From Halobacteriovoraceae bacterium (GTDB lineage: Bacteria; Bdellovibrionota; Bacteriovoracia; Bacteriovoracales; Bacteriovoracaceae), in assembly GCA_002706205.1 (NCBI GenBank), contig PAKC01000052.1, positions 1-34,958 on the forward strand: a stretch of 34,958 bases of DNA. Direction: 5' to 3'. Of the stretch, positions 8,701 to 15,284 are shown piece by piece (the stretch's first letter is position 1; every line of letters starts with the position of its first letter). Under the pieces are notes generated by a model that was not told the DNA's origin, did not search any database, and saw only the letters and a list, made by a program, of their open reading frames with translations. The translations under genes and the position numbers were made by a program.

Positions 8701-8989
8701 TGAAATGATTGTTTATAAACTTGAGCTTCAAGATTATGCTGTTATTAAATTTATTTCAGCTGAATTTAAGATGATTAGAGAATTAATTAATATGAGTAAA
8801 AAAATTCGTTTTGAAACAAAAGAAGAGCAAATAGCTCAAATGCAACAATTTGAAGAGCAACAAAGACAAGAATTAATTGATATTGTTTCTGGTAAAGAAA
8901 ATTATCGCCGAATGTATGCCTTAAAAGCTAAATTTTTTACTGAGTATAGACAAAATTATCTGAATAACAATACAACGCCTAAGAAATAG
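5792..8989 (+). CDS. FHA-domain giant coiled-coil membrane protein
   Basis: A 1065-residue protein with four parts. Residues 1-100 are an FHA domain with an intact phosphothreonine-binding set: Gly28-Arg29, Ser43, His46 and Thr64-Asn65 in DLGTTNGS. Residues about 190-865 are almost continuous coiled coil. Two blocks show clean 11-residue periodicity, 218-283 and 568-644. A single hydrophobic segment lies at about 870-895, followed by about 170 residues of mixed helix at the C-terminus. The likely topology is FHA and coil in the cytoplasm with the C-terminal part in the periplasm. It starts at TTG 5792, with AGGA at 5782-5785. Co-transcription with the MotA/MotB-like pair suggests it tethers or regulates the motor in response to Ser/Thr phosphorylation. 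That role is inference, and no kinase gene lies in the window. Confidence 0.85.
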   Translation: MKTKVNVKIHLNDGVKKFELNQKVFTIGRTNKADIVVDNELLSRRHLKVKLDSNEIKIQDLGTTNGSFLGGDRIVPHQWYPLKSGNILSLGNRSLVVEISHENFVKDDEVSEQDNLVEFGQKNEDKTGQFNLSGPKGPFIQRSSVAGNNAFKLEDHDSTSPFSIEADKSLEAIRDRVSMVSDSQFSEIEQLELQKIEIESKVLALKIKEEAEYEAKRIIDEALSKSNEEVDEAQLEAKEIIEEARERSESILEEAQCESEKILGQANKEKERILFEGNDKLKLIEQNISQAEEQRFQLRDKLDTLHEKISETLEKKQDLDRQQDELYAKVSHKKKELAQLDTEYLENKRLYEKEKNEVSEVLAKLEKELKQCQEDLSYEKDQLEIKHEQKNELEKKLAELTETTQARSQQLDELNENIEKKHREVENLQREEEDFNHKIEELKQEELRLQDLLTQTQNEITSKQEELTAANQKAKNYFEDEKNKLDIKLKEMRDKEFSRLESLKEKNNAEANSILDRSYQKSEKMEQEAKAFLEEASQKHKMIKDLEEKTQKESKEKIEKLNEELLRKLHEANQEASKIKEKALSEYETVLTSAKEKSEKLIQEAKDEAKELYLSSKNELQQAHDKASEVIAFAQDKSAKLHQESLKELEELKQKLQSENSELKDSIEELENEKNKLLADVENIRSSIQEQKEKFKENMSLKEQEILKDAKEEALRIEKIASECLEKAQLDAQKVREEKLKEIDQELQEKEAAQRQRTQAHIKKEKELLAKLRAQEMENIRVRKEKEEQTLKKRKQEYAESIARGIENLVNTKIKETFDKKLDRSQAKVEFDKIQYLVKSSLLDKNPENNQLLKKLNPYGKNGVGKSTKLMLRLGITGGVGVLLLLIHLIFPNFFPSMYRGAISVVQVEESAKDIYLKNLEEKEANKPKFNPDKTDDFKSTLTENILYTSEFSKLWLTDELQKAWTIKVDEMIVYKLELQDYAVIKFISAEFKMIRELINMSKKIRFETKEEQIAQMQQFEEQQRQELIDIVSGKENYRRMYALKAKFFTEYRQNYLNNNTTPKK

Positions 8990-8991
8990 TT

Positions 8992-9315
8992 TTAACAGTC
9001 AATATCAACAAAGAGGTCATGAGTTGATGACATAATCCCACCTGAGGCAGGACGAACTTCATTGTTGAGTAAAATCATAAAATCTGTCAAACCTTGGGTA
9101 CAATCTATAAGTAAGCCAAAATCATCTTTCTCAGCTTTACACTTTTTATAAAAAGATTTCTTTCCTTTATGAATGAGTTCTACTTGAGAAAACTGACCAT
9201 TTATATCTATTTTAACTCCGTCTGCATTGTATGAGCTAGCAAAATGACATTCATATCCCTCTGAGGCCATGGCCATAGTAGGTATTAGTAGTAAAATTGA
9301 TAGTAGGGCTTTCAT
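8992..9315 (-). CDS. Small exported protein of unknown function
   Basis: A 107-residue protein with a clear Sec signal peptide (MKALLSILLLIPTMAMAS, cleavage probably after about residue 18). The mature part is about 90 residues with four cysteines (CHF, KKCKA, DCTQ and the C-terminal C), which may form periplasmic disulfides. AGGAG lies just ahead of the ATG. It converges on the FHA gene with only two bases between the stop codons. No family was recognised. Confidence 0.75.
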   Translation of the reverse strand: MKALLSILLLIPTMAMASEGYECHFASSYNADGVKIDINGQFSQVELIHKGKKSFYKKCKAEKDDFGLLIDCTQGLTDFMILLNNEVRPASGGIMSSTHDLFVDIDC

Positions 9316-9580
9316 ATTTTTCTCCTGATCATTCTATTCTATCAATATCAAGAATAAAAAATAGAGGATATTTTTTTCTGCTCTAAGTCGTTATTTTTTT
9401 TAAGTTTTTTAGTTGGGAGGAATAGGCAGCTATTTTCTCATTTTCCCTTTATGCCAGAATATACTGGCAAATATGCTCTTTTCCTTTAGTTTTCTTTAGG
9501 TACTTAGTTAAAACCATCTATTCATTTGTTTTATAATCGTTATAATTGAATGGAGTTTTATTATTATGAAGGAGAGTTTT
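9316..9580. promoter_or_regulatory. Divergent promoter region with TGCCAG-N6-CTGGCA dyad
   Basis: A 265-base AT-rich divergent gap. Two TATAAT hexamers (9532-9537 and 9541-9546) stand 35-50 bases before the lipoprotein start and are good -10 candidates; no clear -35 box accompanies them. A perfect inverted repeat, TGCCAG 9452-9457 and CTGGCA 9464-9469 with a 6-base spacer, has the geometry of an operator. No small ORF was seen. Confidence 0.45.
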
Positions 9581-10222
9581 ATGAAGTTTTCTGTTTTGCT
9601 GATGTTATGTCTTAGCTTTTTTGCTTGTTCAAGAACTTTAGAGAAAGATTATAAGGTTGTTGATGCATCTATGGAGGAAATTCCTGAATGGGTAATTGAT
9701 TTAGAGGAATGGTTAGATGATGAAGTCGATGATGAGGATTTTGAAAAAAATAGATTTTACATTTATACCAGTGAACCAAAAAATGATCGCGATATCGCTT
9801 GTAAGTTGGCCCATGCGAACTCTGCGGCGAGTGTAGCAGCTGAAATTTCAACTTTTATTAAAGAGAGCTTTGCTCAGAGTAAAAGTGGAGATCCTTCGAA
9901 AACTGATTCGAAACTTTCTGAATATCTTCAGAATGATCTTTATAAAGAGGTTCAAGCTACTATAACTGGTATTCAACAATATCGAAAATATTGGGAAAAA
10001 AGACGTTATAAGCAAGATATGGGAGCTAAAAAGGACTGGGATGGTTATGTTTGTACAAGCTTAGTTAAAATTCCCAAAAAACAACTTCAAAAATCTTTTG
10101 AGCGAGTTGAGAAGTCACTTGAGACAAAAGTGAATAACCAAGCAAAACAGCAAGTTAATAAATTACTGAAAGAAACAAAAGATAAGTATTTGAATGATGC
10201 TGATTCAGACTCAGATGAATAA
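9581..10222 (+). CDS. Small lipoprotein, possibly LPP20-like
   Basis: A 213-residue lipoprotein. From the ATG at 9581 the signal peptide ends in FFAC, giving lipidated Cys16. This start has AAGGAG at 9569-9574; the upstream in-frame ATG at 9566 sits on that ribosome site and was rejected. The mature part has an acidic segment (LEEWLDDEVDDEDFE), an Ala-rich helix (CKLAHANSAASVAAEI), and a later WDGYVCTSLVKIPKKQL followed by a Lys/Gln-rich helix. The Ala-rich helix followed by a short strand and P-K-x-x-L recalls LPP20-type outer-membrane lipoproteins, but the match is by eye and weak. It is a single gene ending at a hairpin terminator. It could serve the upstream motor, but nothing in the sequence shows this. 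Confidence 0.7.
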   Translation: MKFSVLLMLCLSFFACSRTLEKDYKVVDASMEEIPEWVIDLEEWLDDEVDDEDFEKNRFYIYTSEPKNDRDIACKLAHANSAASVAAEISTFIKESFAQSKSGDPSKTDSKLSEYLQNDLYKEVQATITGIQQYRKYWEKRRYKQDMGAKKDWDGYVCTSLVKIPKKQLQKSFERVEKSLETKVNNQAKQQVNKLLKETKDKYLNDADSDSDE

Positions 10223-10250
10223 AAAGGGTCGCTTTGGCGACCATTTTTTA
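10221..10250. terminator. Bidirectional rho-independent terminator
   Basis: GGTCGC at 10227-10232 pairs perfectly with GCGACC at 10237-10242 around a TTTG loop. It is flanked by an A-run on the left and a T-run (10244-10249) on the right. It lies between the convergent lipoprotein and fadH genes and overlaps both stop codons, so it can end both transcripts. Confidence 0.88.
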
Positions 10251-12278
10251 TAATGAATTGGCCAGTCTTACACCTTGATTAATGGCCCTTTTTGCATCAA
10301 TTTCTTGGGCCACATCAGCCCCACCAATTAAATGACAGTTTAAGCTTGTTTGATTTTTTACTTGTTGATAAAAACTATTGTTTGAGGTTTGCCCGGCGCA
10401 TATAACGATATGATCAACATCTAAAACTTCTGTTTTTTGCTCTCTTTTTATATGAAGACCTTTATCATCAATTTTGTGGTAACTAACTCCACCAAGAAAA
10501 TGAATTCCTTTATTTTTTAGTGATAATCTGTGGATCCAACCTGTCGTTTTTCCAAGTCCTTTACCATGTTTTGTTGTTTTTCTTTGCAGAAGGTAAATTT
10601 CTCGATAAGAGGCTTCTGGTTCTTTTGGTTTTAGTGCTCCTCGATGTTGGTATTTGGGATCGACACCCCATTCTTTATAAAACTCATCTTTATCTAGGGC
10701 CGGTGAGGTTTTATTAGGATTATGCGCAAGAAATTCAGCTGTATCAAAACCTATCCCTCCCGCACCAATAATGGCAACTTTTTTGCCAACATGCTTTTTT
10801 TCCAGCAAGACTTCTGTATAGTTCAAGACTTTTGTTGATGTGTGAATACCTTGGATATCGGGAATCCTGGCTTCAACTCCAGTCGCAAAAATGACCTCAT
10901 CTGGAGCTTCTTTTTTTAATTCTTCAATTTGAATTTTATAATTGAGTTTTAAAACAATATTGTTTTGCCTCAATTGGTGGTTAAAATAACGGATTGTTTC
11001 TTTAAACTCTTCTTTTCCTGGAATTTCTTTAGCTATATTAAATTGTCCACCAATTTCTGAGCGGGCTTCATATAATGTGACTTGATGTCCTCTTTGAGCC
11101 AATTCTACCGCAGCAGAGAGCCCTGCAGGTCCAGCGCCAATAACAAATACTTTCTTTTTTTTCTTGGCAAAATTGAGTTGAAATTCTGTTTCATGGCAAG
11201 CTTTTGGATTGACTAAGCAAGATGCTGTTTTAAGTTTAAAAGTATGATCAAGGCAGGCTTGATTACAAGCAATGCAGGTATTGATAGACATATAGTCATT
11301 GTTCATCGCCTTATTAACGAAATCTGGGTCGGCTAAAAAAGGACGTGCCATTGAAATCATATCTGCTTGTGAACTTTTTAAAATGGTCTGAGCATCTTGG
11401 AGGTTGTTTATTCTATTTGAAGCAATAACAGGAAGAGTAATTTCTTGCTTAACTTTCTGTGTTATCCATGTGAAGGCAGCGCGAGGAACCATCGTTGCTA
11501 TACTTGGAACTCTTGATTCATGCCAGCCTATACCTGAATTAATAAGATCAACACCATTTTTTTCTAAAGCTTTTGCTAATTGAATAACTTCGTTATAAGT
11601 TTGTGTGTCTTCGACAAATTCGAGCATAGAAAGTCGGAAAATAATGATAAAATTATCACCTACTTTTTTTCTAATGGCCTGAACTATTTCTATTGCAAGT
11701 CTCATTCGATTTTTAAAATTGCCACCATATTTGTCTGTTCTCTGATTTGTTTTAGGAGCTAAAAATTGATTAATAAAATAGCCCTCACTTCCCATAATTT
11801 CGACGCCATCATATCCTGCTTTTTTTGCCATATTTGCGGTGTTAGCATAGTCAAAAATAGTTTTCTTTATTTCAAGTTGGGTAATAGCTCTGGCTTTGAA
11901 GGGAGTTATAGGAGCTTTTGACTTAGAGGGAGCAACACTGAAGGGGTGATAAGCGTAGCGACCTGCATGAAGAATTTGTAAGCATATTTTTGAATTATGC
12001 TTATGGACTGCTTGGGTAAGTTTACGATGTTTTTTTATTTGCCATGGAAAGCTTAATTGAGTAGCAAATGGAGTGAGTCGTCCTTGAAAGTTTGGTGCAA
12101 TACCGCCTGTTACAATTAAACTAACTCCTCCTTTAGCTCTTTGTTCATAAAAATAGGCTAACTTGTCAAAGCCTTGTTTAGCTTCTTCTAAGCCAGTGTG
12201 CATGGAACCCATTACGAAGCGATTTTTGAGTTGAGTATGCTTGAGATTTAGAGGAGTGAAGACATCAATTTCGGGCAT
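10248..12278 (-). CDS. fadH: 2,4-dienoyl-CoA reductase (NADPH), FadH type
   Basis: A 676-residue flavoprotein close in length to E. coli FadH (672). It reduces 2,4-dienoyl-CoA intermediates made during beta-oxidation of unsaturated fatty acids. Residues 1 to about 330 form an old-yellow-enzyme TIM barrel with FMN site (CLQILHAGRYAY; NQRTDKYGG). Cys335, 338, 342 and 354 in CIACNQACLD...SCLVNP are the 4Fe-4S ligands in the FadH arrangement. Two dinucleotide folds follow: GAGPAG for FAD and GAGGIG for NADPH. NTCIACNQACLD is nearly identical to the family motif. It starts at an ATG with GAAGGA upstream. It stands alone, diverging from the 268-residue unknown gene. A related NADH:flavin oxidoreductase with another substrate cannot be excluded. 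Confidence 0.93.
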   Translation of the reverse strand: MPEIDVFTPLNLKHTQLKNRFVMGSMHTGLEEAKQGFDKLAYFYEQRAKGGVSLIVTGGIAPNFQGRLTPFATQLSFPWQIKKHRKLTQAVHKHNSKICLQILHAGRYAYHPFSVAPSKSKAPITPFKARAITQLEIKKTIFDYANTANMAKKAGYDGVEIMGSEGYFINQFLAPKTNQRTDKYGGNFKNRMRLAIEIVQAIRKKVGDNFIIIFRLSMLEFVEDTQTYNEVIQLAKALEKNGVDLINSGIGWHESRVPSIATMVPRAAFTWITQKVKQEITLPVIASNRINNLQDAQTILKSSQADMISMARPFLADPDFVNKAMNNDYMSINTCIACNQACLDHTFKLKTASCLVNPKACHETEFQLNFAKKKKKVFVIGAGPAGLSAAVELAQRGHQVTLYEARSEIGGQFNIAKEIPGKEEFKETIRYFNHQLRQNNIVLKLNYKIQIEELKKEAPDEVIFATGVEARIPDIQGIHTSTKVLNYTEVLLEKKHVGKKVAIIGAGGIGFDTAEFLAHNPNKTSPALDKDEFYKEWGVDPKYQHRGALKPKEPEASYREIYLLQRKTTKHGKGLGKTTGWIHRLSLKNKGIHFLGGVSYHKIDDKGLHIKREQKTEVLDVDHIVICAGQTSNNSFYQQVKNQTSLNCHLIGGADVAQEIDAKRAINQGVRLANSL

Positions 12279-12299
12279 ACTTTTTATCCTTCTTTATTA

Positions 12300-12320
12300 A
12301 GTTTATGTTATTATAGTTTT
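12300..12320 (+). promoter_or_regulatory. -10 element next to a start codon
   Basis: TATTAT at 12309-12314, overlapping TATAGT at 12312-12317, lies only six (or three) bases before the ATG at 12321. No Shine-Dalgarno sequence is present. If this is the -10 box, transcription begins at or near the ATG and the mRNA is leaderless. The -35 is poor. Confidence 0.35.
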
Positions 12321-13127
12321 ATGAATAAAAAATATCAAAAACTCTTTTCTAAGTTAGTTCCGTACTATGTATGCTCCCATGAATTAGCTACAAGGGTCAA
12401 TAAAAAGCTTTTAGATCAGTTCTTTAAGGAAACATATTATTTTAATCCGTTACTTTTAGAATCAAGGGACTTTATTGAAAAAATATATCATATGGATGAA
12501 ATTACATTTGGATCTCAACAACTAGGGATGGATCGATGGGTCTTTTTTGATTGTTCAGTCATGCCAGGTTTTGTTTTTGGTCTTATGATCAATTCCTCTG
12601 AACTTGATGATTCTGACAGAGAAACCCTAGGTATAGAGAAAAATGAATTTTTTCCCTTGAGTATGTATATTGCGATTCCTTGTGCAGGGGGAGGTTGGTT
12701 TGGACATAATCTTTCTTCTCTGAATGGAAAATTAAATTATGATCTTTCTGGACTTGGATTTTTAACAAAAACATTAGCTTTAAAGTTTTTTGGGATAGAA
12801 AAACACTTAGGTGCAACTCAGTGGGATTCTCATTCTGTCTTTCTTCATTTAAAAATTTCTAAGCTCAAACTAATGAGTGCTTATACTCCCATTCATTCTA
12901 TCGCAGAAACATTTAGTTATGAAGCAGAGACATTTCATCTAGAGAATCTTTTGGCAGGTATTCAAGATCAAAGAGAGAAAGAGCAGGCAGTAGATTTTGA
13001 TCCAACTTTAAAGAATATATGTGAGCTTCAAGAAAAAATAGAAGCAGGTGCTTTGGTTTATTTGTTAGGGGTCAAAAAAGAAAAGGGAAAAAATATTTTT
13101 CAAATATTATATAAAGATAAGTTCTAG
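12321..13127 (+). CDS. Unrecognised 268-residue protein
   Basis: I do not recognise this protein. It has no signal peptide and no long hydrophobic helix, so it is probably cytoplasmic. It contains aromatic-rich patches (KETYYFNP; DRWVFFDCSVMPGF), a Gly/Pro-rich segment PCAGGGWFGHNLSS, and a C-terminal half with mixed strands and helices. Its composition matches the neighbours, which argues against recent transfer. The start has no ribosome-binding sequence. It ends inside a perfect 17-bp hairpin. It diverges from fadH with a 42-base gap and converges on the phosphate transporter; neither neighbour suggests a role. Confidence 0.7.
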   Translation: MNKKYQKLFSKLVPYYVCSHELATRVNKKLLDQFFKETYYFNPLLLESRDFIEKIYHMDEITFGSQQLGMDRWVFFDCSVMPGFVFGLMINSSELDDSDRETLGIEKNEFFPLSMYIAIPCAGGGWFGHNLSSLNGKLNYDLSGLGFLTKTLALKFFGIEKHLGATQWDSHSVFLHLKISKLKLMSAYTPIHSIAETFSYEAETFHLENLLAGIQDQREKEQAVDFDPTLKNICELQEKIEAGALVYLLGVKKEKGKNIFQILYKDKF

Positions 13128-13158
13128 GATAAACATATTATTTTATCCTAGAACTTAT
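13117..13158. terminator. Perfect 17-bp hairpin across a stop codon
   Basis: Positions 13117-13133 are the exact reverse complement of 13142-13158, with an 8-base loop. The left arm contains the TAG stop (13125-13127) of the 268-residue gene. It sits between convergent genes and ends 12 bases from the next stop. There is no strong T-run on either side, so it may be a weak bidirectional terminator or an mRNA 3' stabiliser. Confidence 0.55.
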
Positions 13159-13169
13159 ATTGAATTTAT

Positions 13170-14321
13170 CTATAAAAGAATTGTTAGTAAGAACGGAAAA
13201 AGAAAAAAGACACCTAAAATATACGCTAAACCATTAAGTCTATTTTTTAAGGTTAAATTGGCCAAACGATTACAAAGAAGTATAGGAATATTTCTAAGTG
13301 ACGGGTGAACATACCACAGGATCAAACCTAGAATATTAAAGAAAAAGTGAACAAGAGCAATGGCCAGACCAGCAACATTACCCGTTAAGGCCGCAAGAAG
13401 AGCAGTTGCAGTTGTGCCAATATTGGCGCCAATTGTAACTGGAAGAATGGACTCTAAAGTTAAAACTCCAGCTCCCGCCATAGGAACAAGTAATGAAGTT
13501 GTAATAGAGCTCGACTGAACAGCAATTGTTAGAAGAGTACCAAAGAAGATTGCGAAATAACCATTTTTTGATAGGAGATTTTCAATAATTTGACCTTTGT
13601 TTGATTCAACTACAGCCTTCATTGTTCTTACAATAAACCCTAGAGCAAATATAATAAGACCAGCAGCTATAATAGCAAGCAAGATTCCCGCAAGACTCCC
13701 ACTGATTCCGACAAAGTCGGTAACAAAAGATTTTACCCCATTGGCCACAGGCTTAATTGCTGATTTTATTGGCGACTTATAACTTAATGCTGATGAAGTT
13801 CCATAAAGAGCGTTGGCCACAACTGTTGCCGATTTTTCTAAAAATCCAGTTAACATCTCTAGCGGAAAGAGCACCAAAACTGTTAAAATATTAAAAATAT
13901 CATGAACAGTGGCAGCTGCAAATGCATCTCTAAAATGCTTTTGATTTTTAAGATATCCTAATGAAACTAAAGTATTTGTCACACTTGTTCCCAGATTCGC
14001 CCCCATAATCATTGGAATCGCCCCTCCTAGAGGAAGTGCACTCGAGGCGACGAGACCGACTATAATTGCTGTTGTTACGGATGAGCTTTGGAAAAGGACA
14101 GTGGCAAACATTCCTGAAAATAGTCCTAAGAGTGGAGTTGAGGTCACATTAAGCAAACCTTTTGCAAACCCACCTCCCATTAGCTTTATTGATCCACCAA
14201 GAACTGAAACACCAACAAGGAAAATATAAAGTAACGAAATGACTAAAATAAATCTTAATAAGTTTTCAATAAGAGAGTTTTTAGCTATTTTACTCTTAAA
14301 GCTATTTTCTTGGGTACTCAT
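13170..14321 (-). CDS. Na+/phosphate cotransporter (NptA/PF02690-type)
   Basis: A 383-residue polytopic inner-membrane protein that would import inorganic phosphate with sodium. It shows the inverted-repeat architecture of the family. The first half carries FQSSSVTTA (Gln78-Ser81) and MGANLGTSVTNT. The second half carries VQSSSITTS (Gln269-Ser272) and IGANIGTTATAL. Both QSSS motifs are intact. The length matches Vibrio NptA-type proteins, and no C-terminal PhoU-like domain is present. AAGGAG precedes the ATG. It is a single gene, divergent from the tRNA methyltransferase. A phosphate-starvation operator was not recognised. Confidence 0.9.
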   Translation of the reverse strand: MSTQENSFKSKIAKNSLIENLLRFILVISLLYIFLVGVSVLGGSIKLMGGGFAKGLLNVTSTPLLGLFSGMFATVLFQSSSVTTAIIVGLVASSALPLGGAIPMIMGANLGTSVTNTLVSLGYLKNQKHFRDAFAAATVHDIFNILTVLVLFPLEMLTGFLEKSATVVANALYGTSSALSYKSPIKSAIKPVANGVKSFVTDFVGISGSLAGILLAIIAAGLIIFALGFIVRTMKAVVESNKGQIIENLLSKNGYFAIFFGTLLTIAVQSSSITTSLLVPMAGAGVLTLESILPVTIGANIGTTATALLAALTGNVAGLAIALVHFFFNILGLILWYVHPSLRNIPILLCNRLANLTLKNRLNGLAYILGVFFLFPFLLTILL

Positions 14322-14455
14322 TGCAGGGACTCCTTGTTATTGCCATACTCTTAGCATTTTTGTTTTCACCAAATATTTATCAAAAAAACAGAGTATTTTG
14401 TGTTATTATTTGGTTAAGATCTTATTGTAAGTATTTGAAAAAGCAGGCTTGGACT

Positions 14456-15160
14456 ATGAAGACTGAACTTCTTTATCAGTATAAAAGTAAAATTATTGAG
14501 TCTGATCAACTGGAGATTCATCCAAGACTTGAGAGGTTAGTTCAAAGACATAAGAAATTAGACTTTAAAAAACCTTTTGAGCAAAATTCTTTAAAGTGTT
14601 TTGAGCTATTTCAAAAGAAGCTTTCAAGTCTAGCTCAAAGTGAAGTTATTCTTGATATGTGCTGTGGTGTGGGAGAAAGCAGTTATTATTTAGCTAAAGA
14701 AAACCCACAAAAATTGGTCGTTGGCATTGATAAGTCGGCATCTAGACTTAATAGAAAAAATGCATTTAAAAAAAAAGAAGTCGATAATGTTTTATTACTT
14801 AGGGCCGATTTATACGATTTATGGAGATTGTTCTATAAGTACAAAGATGACTTTAAGATTAGAAAACAATTTCTTTTATATCCAAATCCTTACCCAAAAC
14901 AAAAACATTTTAAATTACGATGGCAGGCAAGTGCCATTTTTCCTTTTATTATGGGAATTCAAGCACCAATTGAGTTGCGATCTAATTGGCCGCTGTACTT
15001 AGAGGAGTTTTTGTTTGCTAGTCAATTTTATGGGTATAGCTCAAAATTATTAGTTGAGAGTTTTGAACCGGAAAGAATCGTCACTGCTTTTGAGAGAAAA
15101 TATTTTTTGTCGCAGCAAAAATTATATCGTCTTGTTGTTGACCCTCCTTTGTGCCCATGA
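14456..15160 (+). CDS. TrmB-like tRNA (guanine-N7)-methyltransferase
   Basis: A 234-residue SAM-dependent methyltransferase, probably making m7G46 in tRNA variable loops. The SAM-binding segment is LDMCCGVGES followed by VVGIDKSASRL. LYPNPYPKQKHFKLRW corresponds to the family's F-P-D-P-W-x-K-x-x-H-x-K-R. TAFERKYF near the C-terminus corresponds to T-x-F-E. The SAM loop has Cys-Cys where most TrmB have Gly residues, so this is a divergent member. The open frame extends upstream to 14321, but the extra 45 residues would overlap the divergent promoter region. The ATG at 14456, residue 46 of that frame, gives a normal TrmB length. It is a single gene. Confidence 0.8.
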   Translation: MKTELLYQYKSKIIESDQLEIHPRLERLVQRHKKLDFKKPFEQNSLKCFELFQKKLSSLAQSEVILDMCCGVGESSYYLAKENPQKLVVGIDKSASRLNRKNAFKKKEVDNVLLLRADLYDLWRLFYKYKDDFKIRKQFLLYPNPYPKQKHFKLRWQASAIFPFIMGIQAPIELRSNWPLYLEEFLFASQFYGYSSKLLVESFEPERIVTAFERKYFLSQQKLYRLVVDPPLCP

Positions 15161-15224
15161 ATAAAGGTAGGTGACAAGAATGATCTTCTTAAAAAAACTT
15201 AATGAAAAATTCTAAAAAAAATAG

Positions 15225-15253
15225 TTTTAAATAATTCTATATCTTCTTACAAT
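15225..15253 (+). promoter_or_regulatory. Candidate promoter of the chemosensory operon
   Basis: TTTTAA (15225-15230) and TACAAT (15248-15253) are 17 bases apart, about 30 bases before the cheA start. The -10 is good and the -35 weak. Confidence 0.35.
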
Positions 15254-15284
15254 AGTTATAAATTATAAATTGAAGAAGGGACAC

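Noticed and set aside
14321-14455. N-terminal 45-residue extension of the TrmB-like protein with a hydrophobic start
   Set aside because: It begins at the start codon of the divergent transporter and would occupy the whole promoter gap. The downstream ATG gives normal TrmB length.
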